A DNA stretch of 64,000 nucleotides from Acanthacorydalis orientalis (GCA_034766995.1 CM068314.1:22016126-22080125); one strand, 5' to 3'. Shown: positions 1-13,300, numbered from the stretch's first letter. Notes: generated by a model not told the origin, from the sequence alone. Numbers and translations: made by a program.

Positions 1-593
1 AGTAAGTTACGGATTCAAATATATTAAAAAATATTATTTAGAAAAATTTGAATCTCATGCAAAAGAAACTTATTATCAAATACTGTTTTTCAATTCAGTC
101 GCCACACAAATTAAGAACGTTTGTTCCATCGATGACTAACTGAAAAATTATTTTGTGATAAAAACTTTTCCTAATATTTAACAACTTTTCTTAATGTTTT
201 TTCTCGAAAGGGAGTTTTTCAGTGTTCCAAAATATGAAACTTGAAAGAGACGAGATTTGGATTATGTGGTTTAACCACATAATGTATTGATGTTAATTCT
301 ATTTTTTTCAAGGCAAAAAATGCTTTGTGACAAAAATGATGATGACAAATCAGGGTTTGGTATGATGCACTTCTTACGATTTTGTGATTATTTTTTTTTA
401 TATTTTTCGCATGGATTTTTCGATACCCAAATTCTTTAAAAAAATTTTGTATAAGTTATTCAGTAACGTATTTCGCATAAACTTTATTCATAACCATCAG
501 AATTTTCCATTGAATCACTACTTAAAATAGTTTTATTATATAAATAATTATTTTTTTGTATTATTTACGATATTTCATTTTTACACACACCTA

Positions 594-641
<48 letters not shown>

Positions 642-1015
642 CAATTAGAAGAAATTATAAAATAACTGAACACTTTTTCTTAATTTAATTTAGAAAACTT
701 AATAAAATTCACTTCATTCTAAAATAATACTTAATTTGATATTTTTCGAAATGTGCTCATTTACATTATTCCCACACGTTTTCAATGACGTCATGTAGTG
801 AGTATCAGACTTCCCAAATTTAATGAAAACTGTTCATTTGACATAAAAACATTAATTTATGAATATTTGATCCATTAATAATGATTAAAAGACGGAAATT
901 GTACGTTTTAATTCGATATTAAGCAAATATATGTTAAAAATTAATATTTAATTACTACTCGTATTTTCACTCGCGGAAAGATTTTTTTTATTTATGAATT
1001 ATTATGCATATCAAT
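1..1015. other. AT-rich non-coding stretch, no gene seen
   Basis: No supported gene. The window opens with a perfect donor-like GTAAGT at 2-7, which could be the start of an intron (for example a 5' intron of ine), but no exon is visible before it. A (TA)n run of about 40 bp lies at 596-635. The rest is low-complexity A/T sequence. Confidence 0.6.
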
Positions 1016-1052
<37 letters not shown>

Positions 1053-1120
1053 ATGTATGTATGTGTGTGTGTGTATGTGTGTGTGTGTGTGTATGTGTGT
1101 GTGTGTATGTATGTATGTAT
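1016..1120. repeat. compound (TA)n(TG)n(GTAT)n microsatellite
   Basis: About 105 bp of TA, TG and TATG units. It produces a spurious repetitive ORF (1004-1213). It directly abuts the left end of the mariner derivative that follows. Confidence 0.95.
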
Positions 1121-1123
1121 AAC

Positions 1124-1706
1124 GTTGGTAGGAAAATAATTGCGGGTTTTGATTTATTAATTCTAATCTTAATTTTTTCCAATAAAAGTGTCATTTTATC
1201 GTCTTCATGTTAATGTCATTTTAAAATGCATTTTTCTGGTAGTATTTTGGTAACATTCACTGTGGTTTTGTTATTAGTTTTCAATTGGACTATTGAGGGA
1301 AAAGAAGCAAAAAGAGGGAAATTAAAGAGGGAAAAGTAGCAAATAAGAGCAATTTTTTGTATGAATTCAAAACGGGTAGTAAAGCAGTAGAAACTGCTCG
1401 TAAATTAAATGATACTTTTGGTGTGGGTACTGTTAAGGAACGTACGATGCAATGGTGGTTTCAAAAAATTCGTGCTGGAGACGAGAGCTTTGAAGATGAA
1501 GAAGGACGTGGGCGTCCTTACTCAGTTCATAACGACCAACTAAAGGCGTTAGTTGAATCAAAGTTATGCACAACAATTCGAGAGGCTACACAAAAGTTAG
1601 GCGTTAGTCATCCAACAGTTCTGGACTACTTAAAACCACTTAAATTAAAAAATGTGTATGACAATTTGAAGGTCATATACCGCAACTATTGTTCTACCAA
1701 CCTAAT
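1124..1706 (+). mobile_element. internally deleted mariner element with N-terminal transposase part
   Basis: Seen: imperfect inverted terminal repeats, left 1124-1145 (GTTGGTAGGAAAATAATTGC...) and right about 1680-1706 (reverse complement begins TTAGGTTGGTAGAACAATAG). Between them an ORF (1357-1719) encodes the mariner N-terminal helix-turn-helix region: a YEFKTGSKAVETAR-like start, then MQWWFQKI, GDESFEDEEGRGRP and DNDQL-like motifs. After about 105 residues the frame runs straight into the right terminal repeat, so the catalytic DDD half is missing. The element is therefore non-autonomous. It resembles the Hsmar1/irritans-type branch of IS630-Tc1-mariner (established family motifs). The 80-bp palindrome at 12428-12507 is a shorter derivative of the same family. 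Confidence 0.85.
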
Positions 1707-2023
1707 ACCCACGGTTTAATTTGTTGATAGAGACACCTAAAGTTATTGAAAAACTTTTTATGTGCTTGTATGACTGTGAATTCAATTTATATTCAATTAA
1801 GTTTTTAATCTCGTCTTTTTTACAAACATTGTTTAAAAAAGTAATTACCTTACATTGATATAAATGGTCTCACCTCTAGTAATATTCTTTTTATTTAAAG
1901 ATGTATGTTGATTACGCGACATTTAATATAAATCATTATGTCTAGATATATAGTGATTTATAGTGGTCATATATATTAGTGTTAAATATATTATATAGTC
2001 ATTAGTGGTTTCATACAAAAAAT

Positions 2024-2054
<31 letters not shown>

Positions 2055-2250
2055 TCTTATAAGTTTATATATTTATTTAAGAAATAAGAACAATGATAAA
2101 TGCTAGATATGAAATTGTACATAGTAGCCGATTTTATCCAGTATAGAATAAATATTTGAAATTATTATATTAATTTGTTACCATTGTATACTAATTTTTA
2201 GTTTATAATTTTAAATAAATTGGACTAAGGTAGTTAATAATTTTATATAC

Positions 2251-2299
<49 letters not shown>

Positions 2300-3712
2300 C
2301 ATATGAATGCATTCAATCGCCATAATTATCACTTATCAGATTTTACATTTGATTTATTTATATCTTACGATTGGAAATTTGAACAGAAATTGGGATAGAT
2401 ATATTTTGATCTTAACTTTTCAAATTAAGATTAGTTAAAATTATTTAAAGTTAAATTATAATAAAATTACTAAAATTATTTAAAAATAAACATAAGACAG
2501 AATTTAGAGTTTATTTTACAATCTAAATTCTGGATATAAATTTAAACGTTTTATTTTTAAGGAGGAACCATTATCTTAATAATTCACAAGTGTTTTTTTT
2601 ACTTCCCCATGTACTACTAAATTTTTGTCTGATTAAAAATGTTAATGATCATAAATAATAATCATTCTGATTATTGCATATACAGATTTCGATTTTCAAT
2701 ACCATCATCTTTAGCCTGCTATGGTACAAAAAAAAATAATATGTGCGGATTTAATCAAAGCGAATTTAGTTATAGTCCTAAAAGATTATAATTTTGAATT
2801 TTTTGACTTTTTTATATTTGTTAGAATTTTTTTTTGCCCTAAAGCTTTGAGAACGATGCCAATAAACAAAGTGATTAACATGATTTTTTAAAATATTATT
2901 CTTTTATTATTCCAACATTTATTTTTATATTATTTTTGATCACAATACAGTTTTGACACGGAGGTTACATTTATTTTTATAAATGAATTATTTTTTTATC
3001 CCACAAACCACAGAAATATTTTATGATAAAAAATATGCAAAACTTGTCCATTGAAATGCGTATAAAAATAATTACAAATGATCATTAATCATCTGTAGAT
3101 AATTTCTGACTAGATTTTTTGTTTATGGGGTAAAAAAATAAATCATTGGTGAAAGATTTTGTTTAATATTTTTTACATTAAACATTTTAATATAACCTTG
3201 TATGTAAAGTGAAATAATTTTTTAAAGATATATAAAGTAGAAACTGACTCATTAGTATCACGTACAAGCGTTAATGTAAACTTTAATAGCCTCATTATAA
3301 TCTTTCGAGTAAATCACTGTTTTTATAACATTAATATTAATGAAGTATAACTCATTCATGGATAGTTACTGCATATGCAACAGTTTGGGCGACTTTATAT
3401 AGAAATAACATCATTTAAATGCTATATTTTTCCTTCTGTCAAGTTTGATTATTTTATAAATTTTATATACAGTAACTGAATAAGCAATTATTAAGCAAAC
3501 TTTAATTTTATTATGATTTAAAATTAAAAGATTATGCTTGTGAAATGTCCTTAATTTCGAATATTTGATTTAGAAATAAAAAAATGTTTTTTGATTTAGA
3601 AATAAAGAAATTTTATAAAATATTAAGAGTTTCAATATAAAAAATATATGAACGTTCATTTAACTTTAAGTATTATTATTATTATATATCTTATTATTAT
3701 TATTAGGTCATT
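1707..3712. other. AT-rich non-coding stretch with microsatellites
   Basis: No gene seen. Contains (TA)n runs at about 2023-2060 and 2253-2296 and an (ATT)n run at about 3672-3712. No ORF, splice pair or RNA fold stands out. Confidence 0.6.
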
Positions 3713-4921
3713 AAACATGAAATTTCCGATTTCGAATCAAAAGTTTAGTTTATTATATATCAAACGGGAAGCTGTATAATTAATCAAAATATGCGCCTCA
3801 ACTATCGACACAGTTTTGCAATCTTAAAGGTAGCTCATTTATGACAGCAGCGAAGAAGCCTGTGGCGATGAAATCGGGAAGGGGTTTTTCACAGCTTATT
3901 GTGAATTAAATATTTTTACTTCCAAAGCCTGGGAGAAGTGGTAGTCAGTTGATGGAAGATCTGGTGAATACTGTGGCTGACAGAGAGTTTTCAAGTCGAT
4001 CATTGTCTTGCAAGATAATTGGCCTGTCTCTATATTCTAATCTCGGCTGCTTAATCGCAAGCATCTTCATCATTTCGCCCAATTGTTTGCAGTAGATATT
4101 CGCTGTAATTTATTGATCAGATTTCATGAAGCTGTAGTGGATAATATCACCGCTGGACCACCAAACAGAGACCGTTAGCTTTTTTTGATGAATATTCAGT
4201 TTTCGACTGTGTTTCGGCGCTTCATCTTTATTCAACCATTGTGCCGAACGCTTGCGATTGTTAAAAGTAATCCATTTTTTTACACATAACAATACTGTGT
4301 AAAATGGATCGCCTTTATGTTGTGACAGCAAAGAAATGCAAGCTTCGAGACGATTTCTCTTCTGACGCTCATTTTATTCATGCGGAACCCATCTATCTAA
4401 TTTCACTACCTTACTAATTTCTTTCAAATGGTCCAATGTTGTTGAAATAGTAACTTCAAACTTTTCTGCTAATTCACACATAGTTTGAGATGGATCCGCT
4501 TCTACTATAGCTTTCAGTTCATCATTGTCCACTTTGGTTTCAGGTCGCCCACGTGACTCATTTTCAAAGTTAGAATCACCACAATGTATCTTATCAAACC
4601 ATCGACGTTCTGTGCGTTCATTAACCACATCCTTCCCAAACACTTTGTTTTTATTTCGAGCTGTCTGCGTTGCATTCGTTCCGCGACGGAATTCATATTT
4701 GAAAATAACATAAATTTTTGACTTATCCATGATTTCACAAAAATTGCCATAAAAATTAATTGAATATTGAACGTAAGCGAAAAAGACCATTTGAAAGAAT
4801 AAGGATGTAGACCTTCACAACAAGAAAAAACAGAAAATGTCAATCAAAGTGAAATATCAGAGATGGTAGCTGTCAAACTTAGTACTTAAGGAAATCGGAC
4901 ATTTCATATTTAATAACGTTA
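3713..4921 (-). mobile_element. near-full-length dead mariner transposon
   Basis: About 1209 bp. Terminal repeats 3713-3743 and 4891-4921 match at 26 of 31 positions when inverted (TTAGGTCATTAAACATGAAA versus TAACGTTATTAAATATGAAA, both ending GATTTC), and both sides carry the TA duplication typical of mariners (3711-3712 and 4922-4923). The transposase reads on the minus strand from ATG 4730: HTH region with RRWFDKIHCGD and GRP motifs to WVPHE (about 4380), then after a frame break WITFNNRKRSAQWL, HQKKLTVSVWWS, IILQDND (second catalytic Asp region), QYSPDLPSTDYHF (third Asp region), and a C-terminal LRLQNCVDS...GAYFD-like end near 3790. Stops and frameshifts separate these pieces, so no transposase is made. 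The Hsmar1-like subfamily is inferred from motifs. Confidence 0.92.
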
Positions 4922-6193
4922 TATTATTATTATTGTTTCATGTGATTTTTTCTGTGATTAAAATATTTAACAATGACTGCAAGTACAACATGAAATGTAA
5001 TTATAATGAACTAAAATGTGGATTTTATGAATAATTATGTTTTAATTGTAATTATCTTCAAATGATAATTATATGCTAGTTGAAAAGACATTTTTTTCTA
5101 GATATTAGAAAATTACAATTGTGTTTATAAAATTATTATCTTTTTAACCTCGATTAATTTCTCCGTTGGTGCCTTATAATTATTTTTTATCGGTTCATAG
5201 AACTTTCAGAAATTTATATTAAATTTTCTGTTAGACTGAGTCGATTTTACAATAAATGGCCGACTTTGATGTCGAAAATTAATTATACGCAAACGATCGA
5301 CCCTTTTTTTGTGTCCTTGAACGTGATATATATTTTTTTTTACTTAGCCGGGTATTCATTAAATCTGGTATGAAAATGACAAAAAAAACTGTATTACGAA
5401 TAATTTGCCCGTTTGATTCTTCCGTGGAACAGCACGAATCAATTATCAAAACGCAACCATGTGTATACAACAATCTATCGCGTGTGTATGATGGTAATGC
5501 GATCGGCAGGCAGTGTTCACCACAACCTTGTTTCATGCCAAGGTCAAGTACTCAAGCGTGTCAATCATACAATTCACATGCGGCTGAATGAAATGACGGG
5601 GGCGAGACATTTATACATATTTTTTTCCGATAGAAAAAAAACGTACACCTGCACACCTACATACATCGTTTTGTAATGGTACGAAAAAGTCCGCACGTCT
5701 CCTGAAATTTTGAAATACTCGAACTAATACGGAGATTGGAAAAAAAGTTGCGAGACATTGAATTCGGATGACGTAAATGAAACTTGATTATTTATTTAAA
5801 TATTGTCGAATTCAATTTAAACGTAGGCTCAATGCGAATTTAAAAAAATGATAATTGTTTATCAAATTTCCGAATGTGATATAATACGTTTCGGCACTTT
5901 CTAAATTTGGGGCTTGCGTTCTGAATGGTCATATGGAATATTATTTATTTTTTATAGACTTCCTTGTACACGCAATAGGTTTTATTTATAATGATTTTTG
6001 ACAGTTTGTAGATAGTTGATAAATGAATGGTGTTCGTTTTAATTAAAAAATGATTATAGTACAATACAATTTAAAAATATAAAACATACAATATATATAT
6101 ATATATATATAATCATGAAAGAGTTTTCCATAAATTGCTTTGTCTGTATTTTTTTAAGAGTTTCTGTATTAAAAATGGCAATTAAATCATCTA
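4922..6193. other. non-coding stretch with a GC-richer patch
   Basis: Most is AT-rich, but about 5270-5700 is clearly richer in GC than its surroundings and contains several overlapping short ORFs on both strands, none with a family match. The patch includes CCAAGGTCA at 5538-5546, a perfect FTZ-F1/ERR-type nuclear-receptor motif. It could be a 5'-UTR exon or enhancer of the downstream plus-strand ine gene, or unrelated conserved DNA; nothing decides. Confidence 0.4.
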
Positions 6194-6717
6194 TTGGCTC
6201 GGAACAGAAGTTCATAGTGTTTTTAAGGTGAAATTCAAAGGCAATGTTTACTTATTTGTGCATATATTTATTCTAATACATATTTGCCATTTTGATCCAC
6301 CACTTTTCGCCATCTTTCACGTAGTTTCATAATTCCGTTCTCAAAGAACTTGGCATCTTTCTGGGCGATGAATTGATCCTGGTGATTTCTGCAGGCTTCC
6401 AAGGAAGTGACGTTTTTTTCCATTAAGAGAATTCTCTACGGACCGGAATAAGTGGTAATCTCAAGGTGTAAGATCAGGTGAATATGACGGGTGAGGTAGG
6501 ACGTCCTAGCCCAACTGCATGAATTTTGTGTCGGGTCTGCAGAGACGTGAGGTCTAGCGTTGTCTTGGTGAAAAACGATACCCTTCCGATTGACCAATTC
6601 TGAATGGTTTTGATCGATTGCAGCCTTTAATTGAGCAGAATACTCCTCTGATTTTATCGTCTGATTATTTGGGAGAAGCTTGTAATACATAACATCTTTC
6701 TAATCTTACCATATACT
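6194..6717 (-). mobile_element. 5'-truncated mariner copy (C-terminal half of transposase)
   Basis: On the minus strand the sequence encodes a mariner transposase from the IWWDWKG-like region (with stops, about 6717) through MYYKLLPNNQT, LKAAIDQNHSELVNRKG, VFHQDNARPHVS (second catalytic Asp) and on, with frameshifts, to SLEACRNHQDQFIAQKDAKF and a C-terminal DQNGKYVLE followed by TAA at 6268-6270. Downstream, about 75 bp on, lies a TA followed by TTGGCTCGGAACAGAAGTTC (from 6194), probably the 3' terminal repeat. The 5' half and its terminal repeat are absent. It differs in sequence from the copy at 3.7-4.9 kb, so a second mariner subfamily is present. Confidence 0.88.
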
Positions 6718-7186
6718 ATTTATAGTATTATTTTATAGTAATTTAAATAAACGACAAAAAGGTTTTATATTTGTTATTAATTCACAGATTTTCATTCTTT
6801 TGAATTAAAGTTTTTAGAGAACTTAAACATTTTATGACGAAAAAGTTTCTTTAAAAATCGATTTTTAAGTTTTTATTATTTTTTAATTATTTAATAAAAT
6901 AATATAGTTTTAATAATGACTCTTTATAAAAATAAATCTTAACCATTACCAAATATATTACAACTCTTCATTCATATTCATGTGAAAACTTGTTTTATTT
7001 GTCACTTTTAGTTATTAATGTTTTATTCAGTTATATTCAATATGTATTTTATTCAATGGGTATTTAATTATTTTACATATTATGTGTATAAATGGATTTA
7101 AATTAAGGTTGTTTTAAATTATTAATGTCTATTAAAATTTTTAAAAAATACATTCAGTAGTTATGTTCATATATACCTACACAAAA

Positions 7187-7188
<2 letters not shown>

Positions 7189-7260
<72 letters not shown>
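7189..7260. repeat. (TA)n microsatellite, interrupted
   Basis: About 70 bp of TA units with GTA and AAATATAA interruptions. Confidence 0.9.
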
Positions 7261-7262
<2 letters not shown>

Positions 7263-10200
7263 TTGAATAAATGCTTAAAGAATGTTGAAAAATTAAAAAT
7301 TCAAACAATGTATCCGATATCCGATATGGTGATTCAAATATCGCATGTTTCATTTTAAAATACAGATTTAAAAAAAACCGTATTTATGTGGATTGAAAAT
7401 TGATCAGAAGACACAATTCATGTCAAGGATTATTTTGCATGAATAACTTGAATCAACTATGCAAATGTATAGATAAAGTAAAGGCCGTAAATTTTTCGAT
7501 AAAAATACATCTTGAACACAATCTATATTGATATCGAGTAGATGCTTGATTTAACTGTTTGTTATATTGTTTGCGTTGTTCATGGAAATGTTATGAGTGG
7601 ATAAGTTAATGAATTTCAATGAAATAAGAATTGTTTATAATTATAATTGTTTTGAAATTATTCGAAATTGGATCGAAATTGTTTTTGATTTTTTTTGTAT
7701 TAAGAATGCTTTTGATTAGATACATTTATTTGAGAAGAGCCAACATTCAAATGTAGTAAGTAAATATAGTAGTGTATTCAAATAAAATAAACCTTGATAC
7801 TTACGTGCAAGAATTTATAAAAAATTGAATAGTAATTACCTAGTCAATATAACAGACTTTACAAGTTCTACAAATAAAGAAAAAGTGTATACCATACAGG
7901 AAGTAAAGGCTTTTATCTATTTCAGCTGTCGTTTAAAAAATATTTTTTCTTGTGTTCAAGTGATTGCGGATCAAATAAATTAAAATATCAGTTGAATTAA
8001 ATTTACCTGATTTTATTATAAAAAAATAACTCCTACCAGCAGTGCTTCCGGTATTAAGGAGCATGTTTGTTCATAAAATTTACCTTATAAATACAAGAGA
8101 TAAATGACATTTTAACAGTATGTCCTTCTATATAATTCGTCTATCTTTTATTTTTACGACATTCATAACTGTTTTATTTTAATTTTTTTAAACTACCTAT
8201 AATTTAATTAATATCAATATTATTAAGTAGAAGTATCTTTTAGCGTTCATTATTTTAAGATTTTCTTCTTCTAAAATTTAACTTTTATATACCTTCAACA
8301 TGTATACATGTAATTTCTTTTATAGAAATTAAAATGTTTAACAAAATCGGAATAGTTATAAATATAATTAGGGAATATACAAACAATCTAATTCTGTTAA
8401 AATTATCACGAATATGACCAGTTTGCTAATTTTTCGTATAAATTTATTTCAGATGTTTTCACACAAACACTAAAATTTACAACGAGCTTGTTTCAGACAT
8501 ATATCAATCAAATTCAGACCTTTCTAAAAACGTTATTCTGTACTTAATTAGTAGCAAAACGCGTTTTTAAAACAGATAAACGATGACTGCTCTGTTCATC
8601 TCCAAATATGAAATTTATTGAATATAATAAACCTGTTTTTTTCTGCCACCAAAGGCATCTTGAATTAATCAATCAGTCTAAGTTCAATCAAAAAAATACT
8701 TAGTCGGTTCCTCAGAACTAGTTGTAATCAAGTCGGATTGTATTTAATTTTTATTGATAATGTGATGTAATCGAATCAAAGCATGGAATTAATTTAAGAT
8801 TTTTTAAATTGTAAATTAAATGTGTGATTTCATAAATGCTGATCAAAAATGATTATGTGTGATTTAAAAAATAGTACAACTGTCAAAATTTTGTAAATAC
8901 TCAAGCTTCATTAAATAATATATTTTATTAACGTTGACCTGTTTCATATATTTATTAAAAGAAAAAAGTGTTGGTTCTAATTGTTAAATGTTACATTTGG
9001 TTTTAATAACTGTTAAAAAAACAAATGTAGAGGTTAGTGTGGTTTTTTTTCGTTTAGACTTTTTCTTTAGATGCTTATCAAACCATTTAAATCAATTCTT
9101 ATAAAATAGTCCGTACTATTTACATAACGTTATTTTTGCATTAACGAAATCAATCATTTAATAATTATAGAGTAAAGATACGACTCGACGTATGTAAATC
9201 AAAATGAATAGAAGTGTTGCAAATTTCTCAGTCCAAGTTAAATTCTACATAATTGAATTTTCTCCTCTCACCGAATAATTGATACCACATGTTCGTTCAA
9301 TATACATACTAATTATTTAATAATCGAGAATTCAGTTATCTCGAACGCATACTTTGACAAACATCAATCATTATAAATGATTATTATAAATGAGCTGTTG
9401 TTTATTTATTCAGTAATTTCGTATCGTATCAATTATACATTATTAAATAATCACCAGGTGTTAACAGAGAACAATTTACATTTATTTAAATTATACCACA
9501 TTAATAGCGACATTAATTGTTATTTTGTACCATTTGTTTTTGTGTTTTGTTTTTATGTACTCGCTTTTGAATATTTGAATAAATTTCACATAAATTTTTG
9601 TTAATAGATTGTTTGTAGATATTTTTAATTGTTAGTACATTTACATGCTTTAAAATGAGTATATTTTTACGTGTTCTTTTCTATATCTTCTTATTCATTC
9701 ACTCAATTTTCAAATGGAAACGATGTTTACCATCATAAACTTTGCCTTCCTTAAATATGTTTTAGCTTTTAAAAAATGATAGTTAAACATTACTTAATAA
9801 AGTTATTCCAAACATGTATCAGTATTTTAAACATTCACGTGTTAGTTCTTAAATTATTTTCTTAATAAATTATTTGTAATAAAAGTTCTGATTTGTTGAT
9901 TCACGGTTTGGAAATTCCAATAGAAAAAAATACCTATAATTTTAGTTTATTACAATATTAAGTTGTATCATTTATTTGAGATTTCTCTCTTACTTTCTTA
10001 AAGTTAACATGGTTGTGCGTTGATTGTCGGTTGGTTTCTTTCGATAACGCAGTAAATTAAAAGAAGAAATATTCCATATAATGTAAAATAAAACTTTACT
10101 TATTTAAATTAAAAAAACACTTTTAAAATATGTAATTACAATTTTTTACAAATAAATAAATTTTTATAGCAAATTCCTCATTACAGATATGCGAATATGT

Positions 10201-11027
10201 GTAATTAACCCTTCTTTTTAATTAATTTTATTCCCCTCCAGGTTAAAATTACTAAAAAATTTTATCAGATTTTTTACACCTTACTAAATTTATTTATTTT
10301 TACAAATTCAACTTATAAAATTTTTTACAATATAATTTATTTTAGTAAACATTCCAAAATACTAAATAAATTTATATTTTTAAAAATCTTCAAATTTTCA
10401 GTCACTTTCCCTTAATCACATTTATTTGTAATTTTAAGATAAAATCTCTATTACTAAAAATTCCATTAATGGATTTTTATGAATACTCTATAATCTAAAT
10501 TAGCACATTTGCTGTTCACTGATTACAATTCATTAATTAAAGTCACTTGGATTAATAAAAAAAATAGGAGAAAAAAAAATTGCAAAAATAATATAAATTC
10601 TCTCATCGTAAAGTAATTTGCTAATAACATGTTTTCAATAAGAAAACTCGGATCGAATTAACGAACAGTACACATTTATGGACACGTGTTTCGCAAAAAT
10701 CTGTCTGACGACTATTGACAACAGAAATTGACTTAATGTTGTGTTGACGTAACAGTTATTTTATGTATTGGTTTTTTTTTGTTCGATATTTTTTATTAGA
10801 AATTATTATTAATAAAATTTATTTTCGATAATAATAATTATAAACATTAATAATTTGATCGAAATTAAGTTAATTGATACGAAACAGATATAATTAAAAA
10901 AACATTGAATATCATGTTTTATTAAGGAATAATTTGTTCTCTTTTATAATGAGTTTGTATACGTATTGTGATTTTAATGAACAACACTTTTTTCCAGGAA
11001 ATAGTATCAAATATTGCATGTTAGTAG

Positions 11028-11031
<4 letters not shown>

Positions 11032-11083
<52 letters not shown>
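11032..11083. repeat. (TA)n microsatellite
   Basis: About 52 bp of uninterrupted TA units. Confidence 0.95.
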
Positions 11084-11085
<2 letters not shown>

Positions 11086-12427
11086 CATCTGATGTGTTGA
11101 AATGAATACATCTAATATTTTTAGCAGAAAGTTTTTGAATTCATTTTTTTCAAAAAAATCAAACTAGCCTTTTTATTATAATTAAAAATGGTTTTAGTAT
11201 TATTTTTCCTTAAAACTTTAAAGTTGGATATCTTAGTATAAATATAATAAAGAAAAATAAAAGTGAAAAACGAAAATTAATATATATATATTTTAATTTA
11301 ATTAGAAATATTTTGTACTAGATCAAAACACAGCACCAGATATTCTTAAGTTTTTTAAATATATCTAATAGTAAATTTGTACAGAAAATGAGTTATTGAT
11401 TATATTCATCAAAAGTTTTATGAAGGTGTTTTAATGTATATGAATAACATAATTTTTTATTTTTTATCTGCATATACACTGGTTAGCTAAATTGTATTGT
11501 TCAGTTGATCTTAAATTTTGAAGAGAAAAATGGTATAAACGAAATTTGAATATAATGCCATGGTATCAAAGTTCAGATACAAAACTAAATTTTATATTCT
11601 GTATTGGCGCCGTTTCATTGTTTTAAGAGTCATTATTATTCAGTAAACTGTTTTATTTTTTGCACAAACAATTTTAATATATTTCTGAGTTATATAATCT
11701 TTCATGTAGAATTTAAATGAAGTCAAAGTCGACCATTTAACAAACATATCCTTTTTATGATTCATTCGTAAGATTTGCGTACCTCGCCCGAATTTTAAAC
11801 ATCAATTATATAGCTTACCATCAGAATTGCATCTGTTTTGCATTAATAATACCAATGAAAACGTAGTCGAGTACTACTTAGTAAGAACTGAAATATTTAA
11901 AGCGACTGCAAAATAAAATGTGGAAGGAACTAGTTGGCCTTTATCTTTTATTTATGAAATTAATGCGTGTCTCTACAATGTCATGAAGCTTCGTCCGAAT
12001 GAAATATTTTTAACAACAATTTAATCGTTTTATATTCCACATAAGTATAATCTTCAGTTCTACATAAATTTCATATTGCATATTAATATGTGAGGATTCA
12101 ATCGAAATGAAAAATATATGTTCATTTATTGTAAAATTGAATCGAGCCTTGAGTGTACATGGATTGAATGCGAGAATCCTTTGATATAATCGAATAAAAT
12201 ATCAACGGTGATTACAGCTATTGTTGAAAACAAACTTGATTATTCATGTCACTTACGATTACGAACGACCGCATGATGTGTTTGAAATGTATGTGATATT
12301 TATTTCTATTATTTTGTAACTGCAAGGTAGAATACAAACTGTTATTGTGTACTATTTTTTATATCGAGATTGGTGAAATTTATCCAGATCATATTTCTCT
12401 TTCATTTTATGTATGTGTATATATATA

Positions 12428-12507
12428 TTAGGTCGCTGGAAAAATAATTGCGATTTATGACCTTCAAATTCATATACATTACCGCAATTATTTTCCTACC
12501 AACCTAA
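12428..12507. mobile_element. 80-bp mariner-derived MITE (palindrome)
   Basis: The two ends form an inverted repeat: TTAGGTCGCTGGAAAAATAA... on the left and the reverse complement of ...TTTTCCTACCAACCTAA on the right, about 21 of 25 positions matching. The inner segment ATGACCTTCAAATTCATATAC is the reverse complement of bases near the right end of the mariner derivative at 1124-1706 (GTGTATGACAATTTGAAGG, about 1656-1674). So this is a minimal deletion product of the same family. A TA precedes it; the right flank reads CA, so one duplication copy has probably mutated. Confidence 0.8.
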
Positions 12508-12779
12508 CATATACAAATATAATATATGCTTTAACAATCATTTTAATTTTCAAAATTTAATACATTAATACAATTAAAAATGTATAATATATAAACCAAC
12601 ATTTTTATGTGTTTTGAATAAAATAACATTCAATCGTTTACATCAGAAATAATCAACATCAATATCTTGAATACGCAAGAAAATTTTAGATATTGTAGTT
12701 TTTATAATTTTGTGAATAAAAAATACGTAAAGTCTAAAATGATCGTGTCTGACGCTACTACAAGGGTGAGAAAATACAA

Positions 12780-13300
12780 CATGTTTTATATTTCGATAAA
12801 GTACCAATGTAGAAAGACCTCAACACATTTTAGCAGCGTTGAATTACTTTCTCTACCTCTTTGAAAAAATGTTCAGAATTGCTATCTTTAAAATGAGTCC
12901 AAACTGTCAGTCATTTCTTCATCGTTCTTAATTTTTCCCACGTAACTCGTATTTCAGTTTTGAAAAAAAAATAATCATTGGGAGTTAGTTCAGGGCTATT
13001 GGATGGTTGGCCCATTAGTTGTTATGCAAACAATACAATTCGTACAACATATTTCCACTGAGCTTTTCTTTGTTAGCATCCCTCAATTTCTTCATTAAGG
13101 ACATTTAATATTCTCCGTGTCATATTTCCCTTTTTTGGGTATGGTAATCCAGGATAAGGCCACAATAGTGATTTTTTGTTGTAAACTGAATCGTGCTGAA
13201 AACTTTCTCGGCGATTCAATTACTTTTTTCTACCATCTTTCCTAGAGGATTAAACATAGTACAGTACAACATTTAATGTGTTGTTCCTTTTGCACAACAA
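12780..13300 (-). mobile_element. eroded mariner transposase relic
   Basis: Minus-strand translation gives, across frame breaks, a clear mariner C-terminal pattern: SNSPELTPNDYFFF (third catalytic Asp region, about 12990), LKYELRG-like, DEEMTDS, then EHFFKEVEKVIQRC and KCVEVF near 12800. Weaker upstream similarity extends to about 13300. No terminal repeats were found. It is a third, more decayed mariner lineage in this window; subfamily not assignable by eye. Confidence 0.75.

Larger units (their letters stand above)
6718..12427. other. 5.7 kb AT-rich non-coding DNA
   Basis: No gene, RNA or element could be supported. Microsatellites stand at 7189-7260 and 11032-11083. Short ORFs such as 9377-9604 have a composition expected from random A/T sequence. 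The stretch could be intronic (upstream intron of ine) or intergenic. Confidence 0.5.

Noticed and set aside
9377..9604. 75-codon plus-strand ORF
   Set aside because: Random A/T composition, no homologous pattern, no promoter or splice context.
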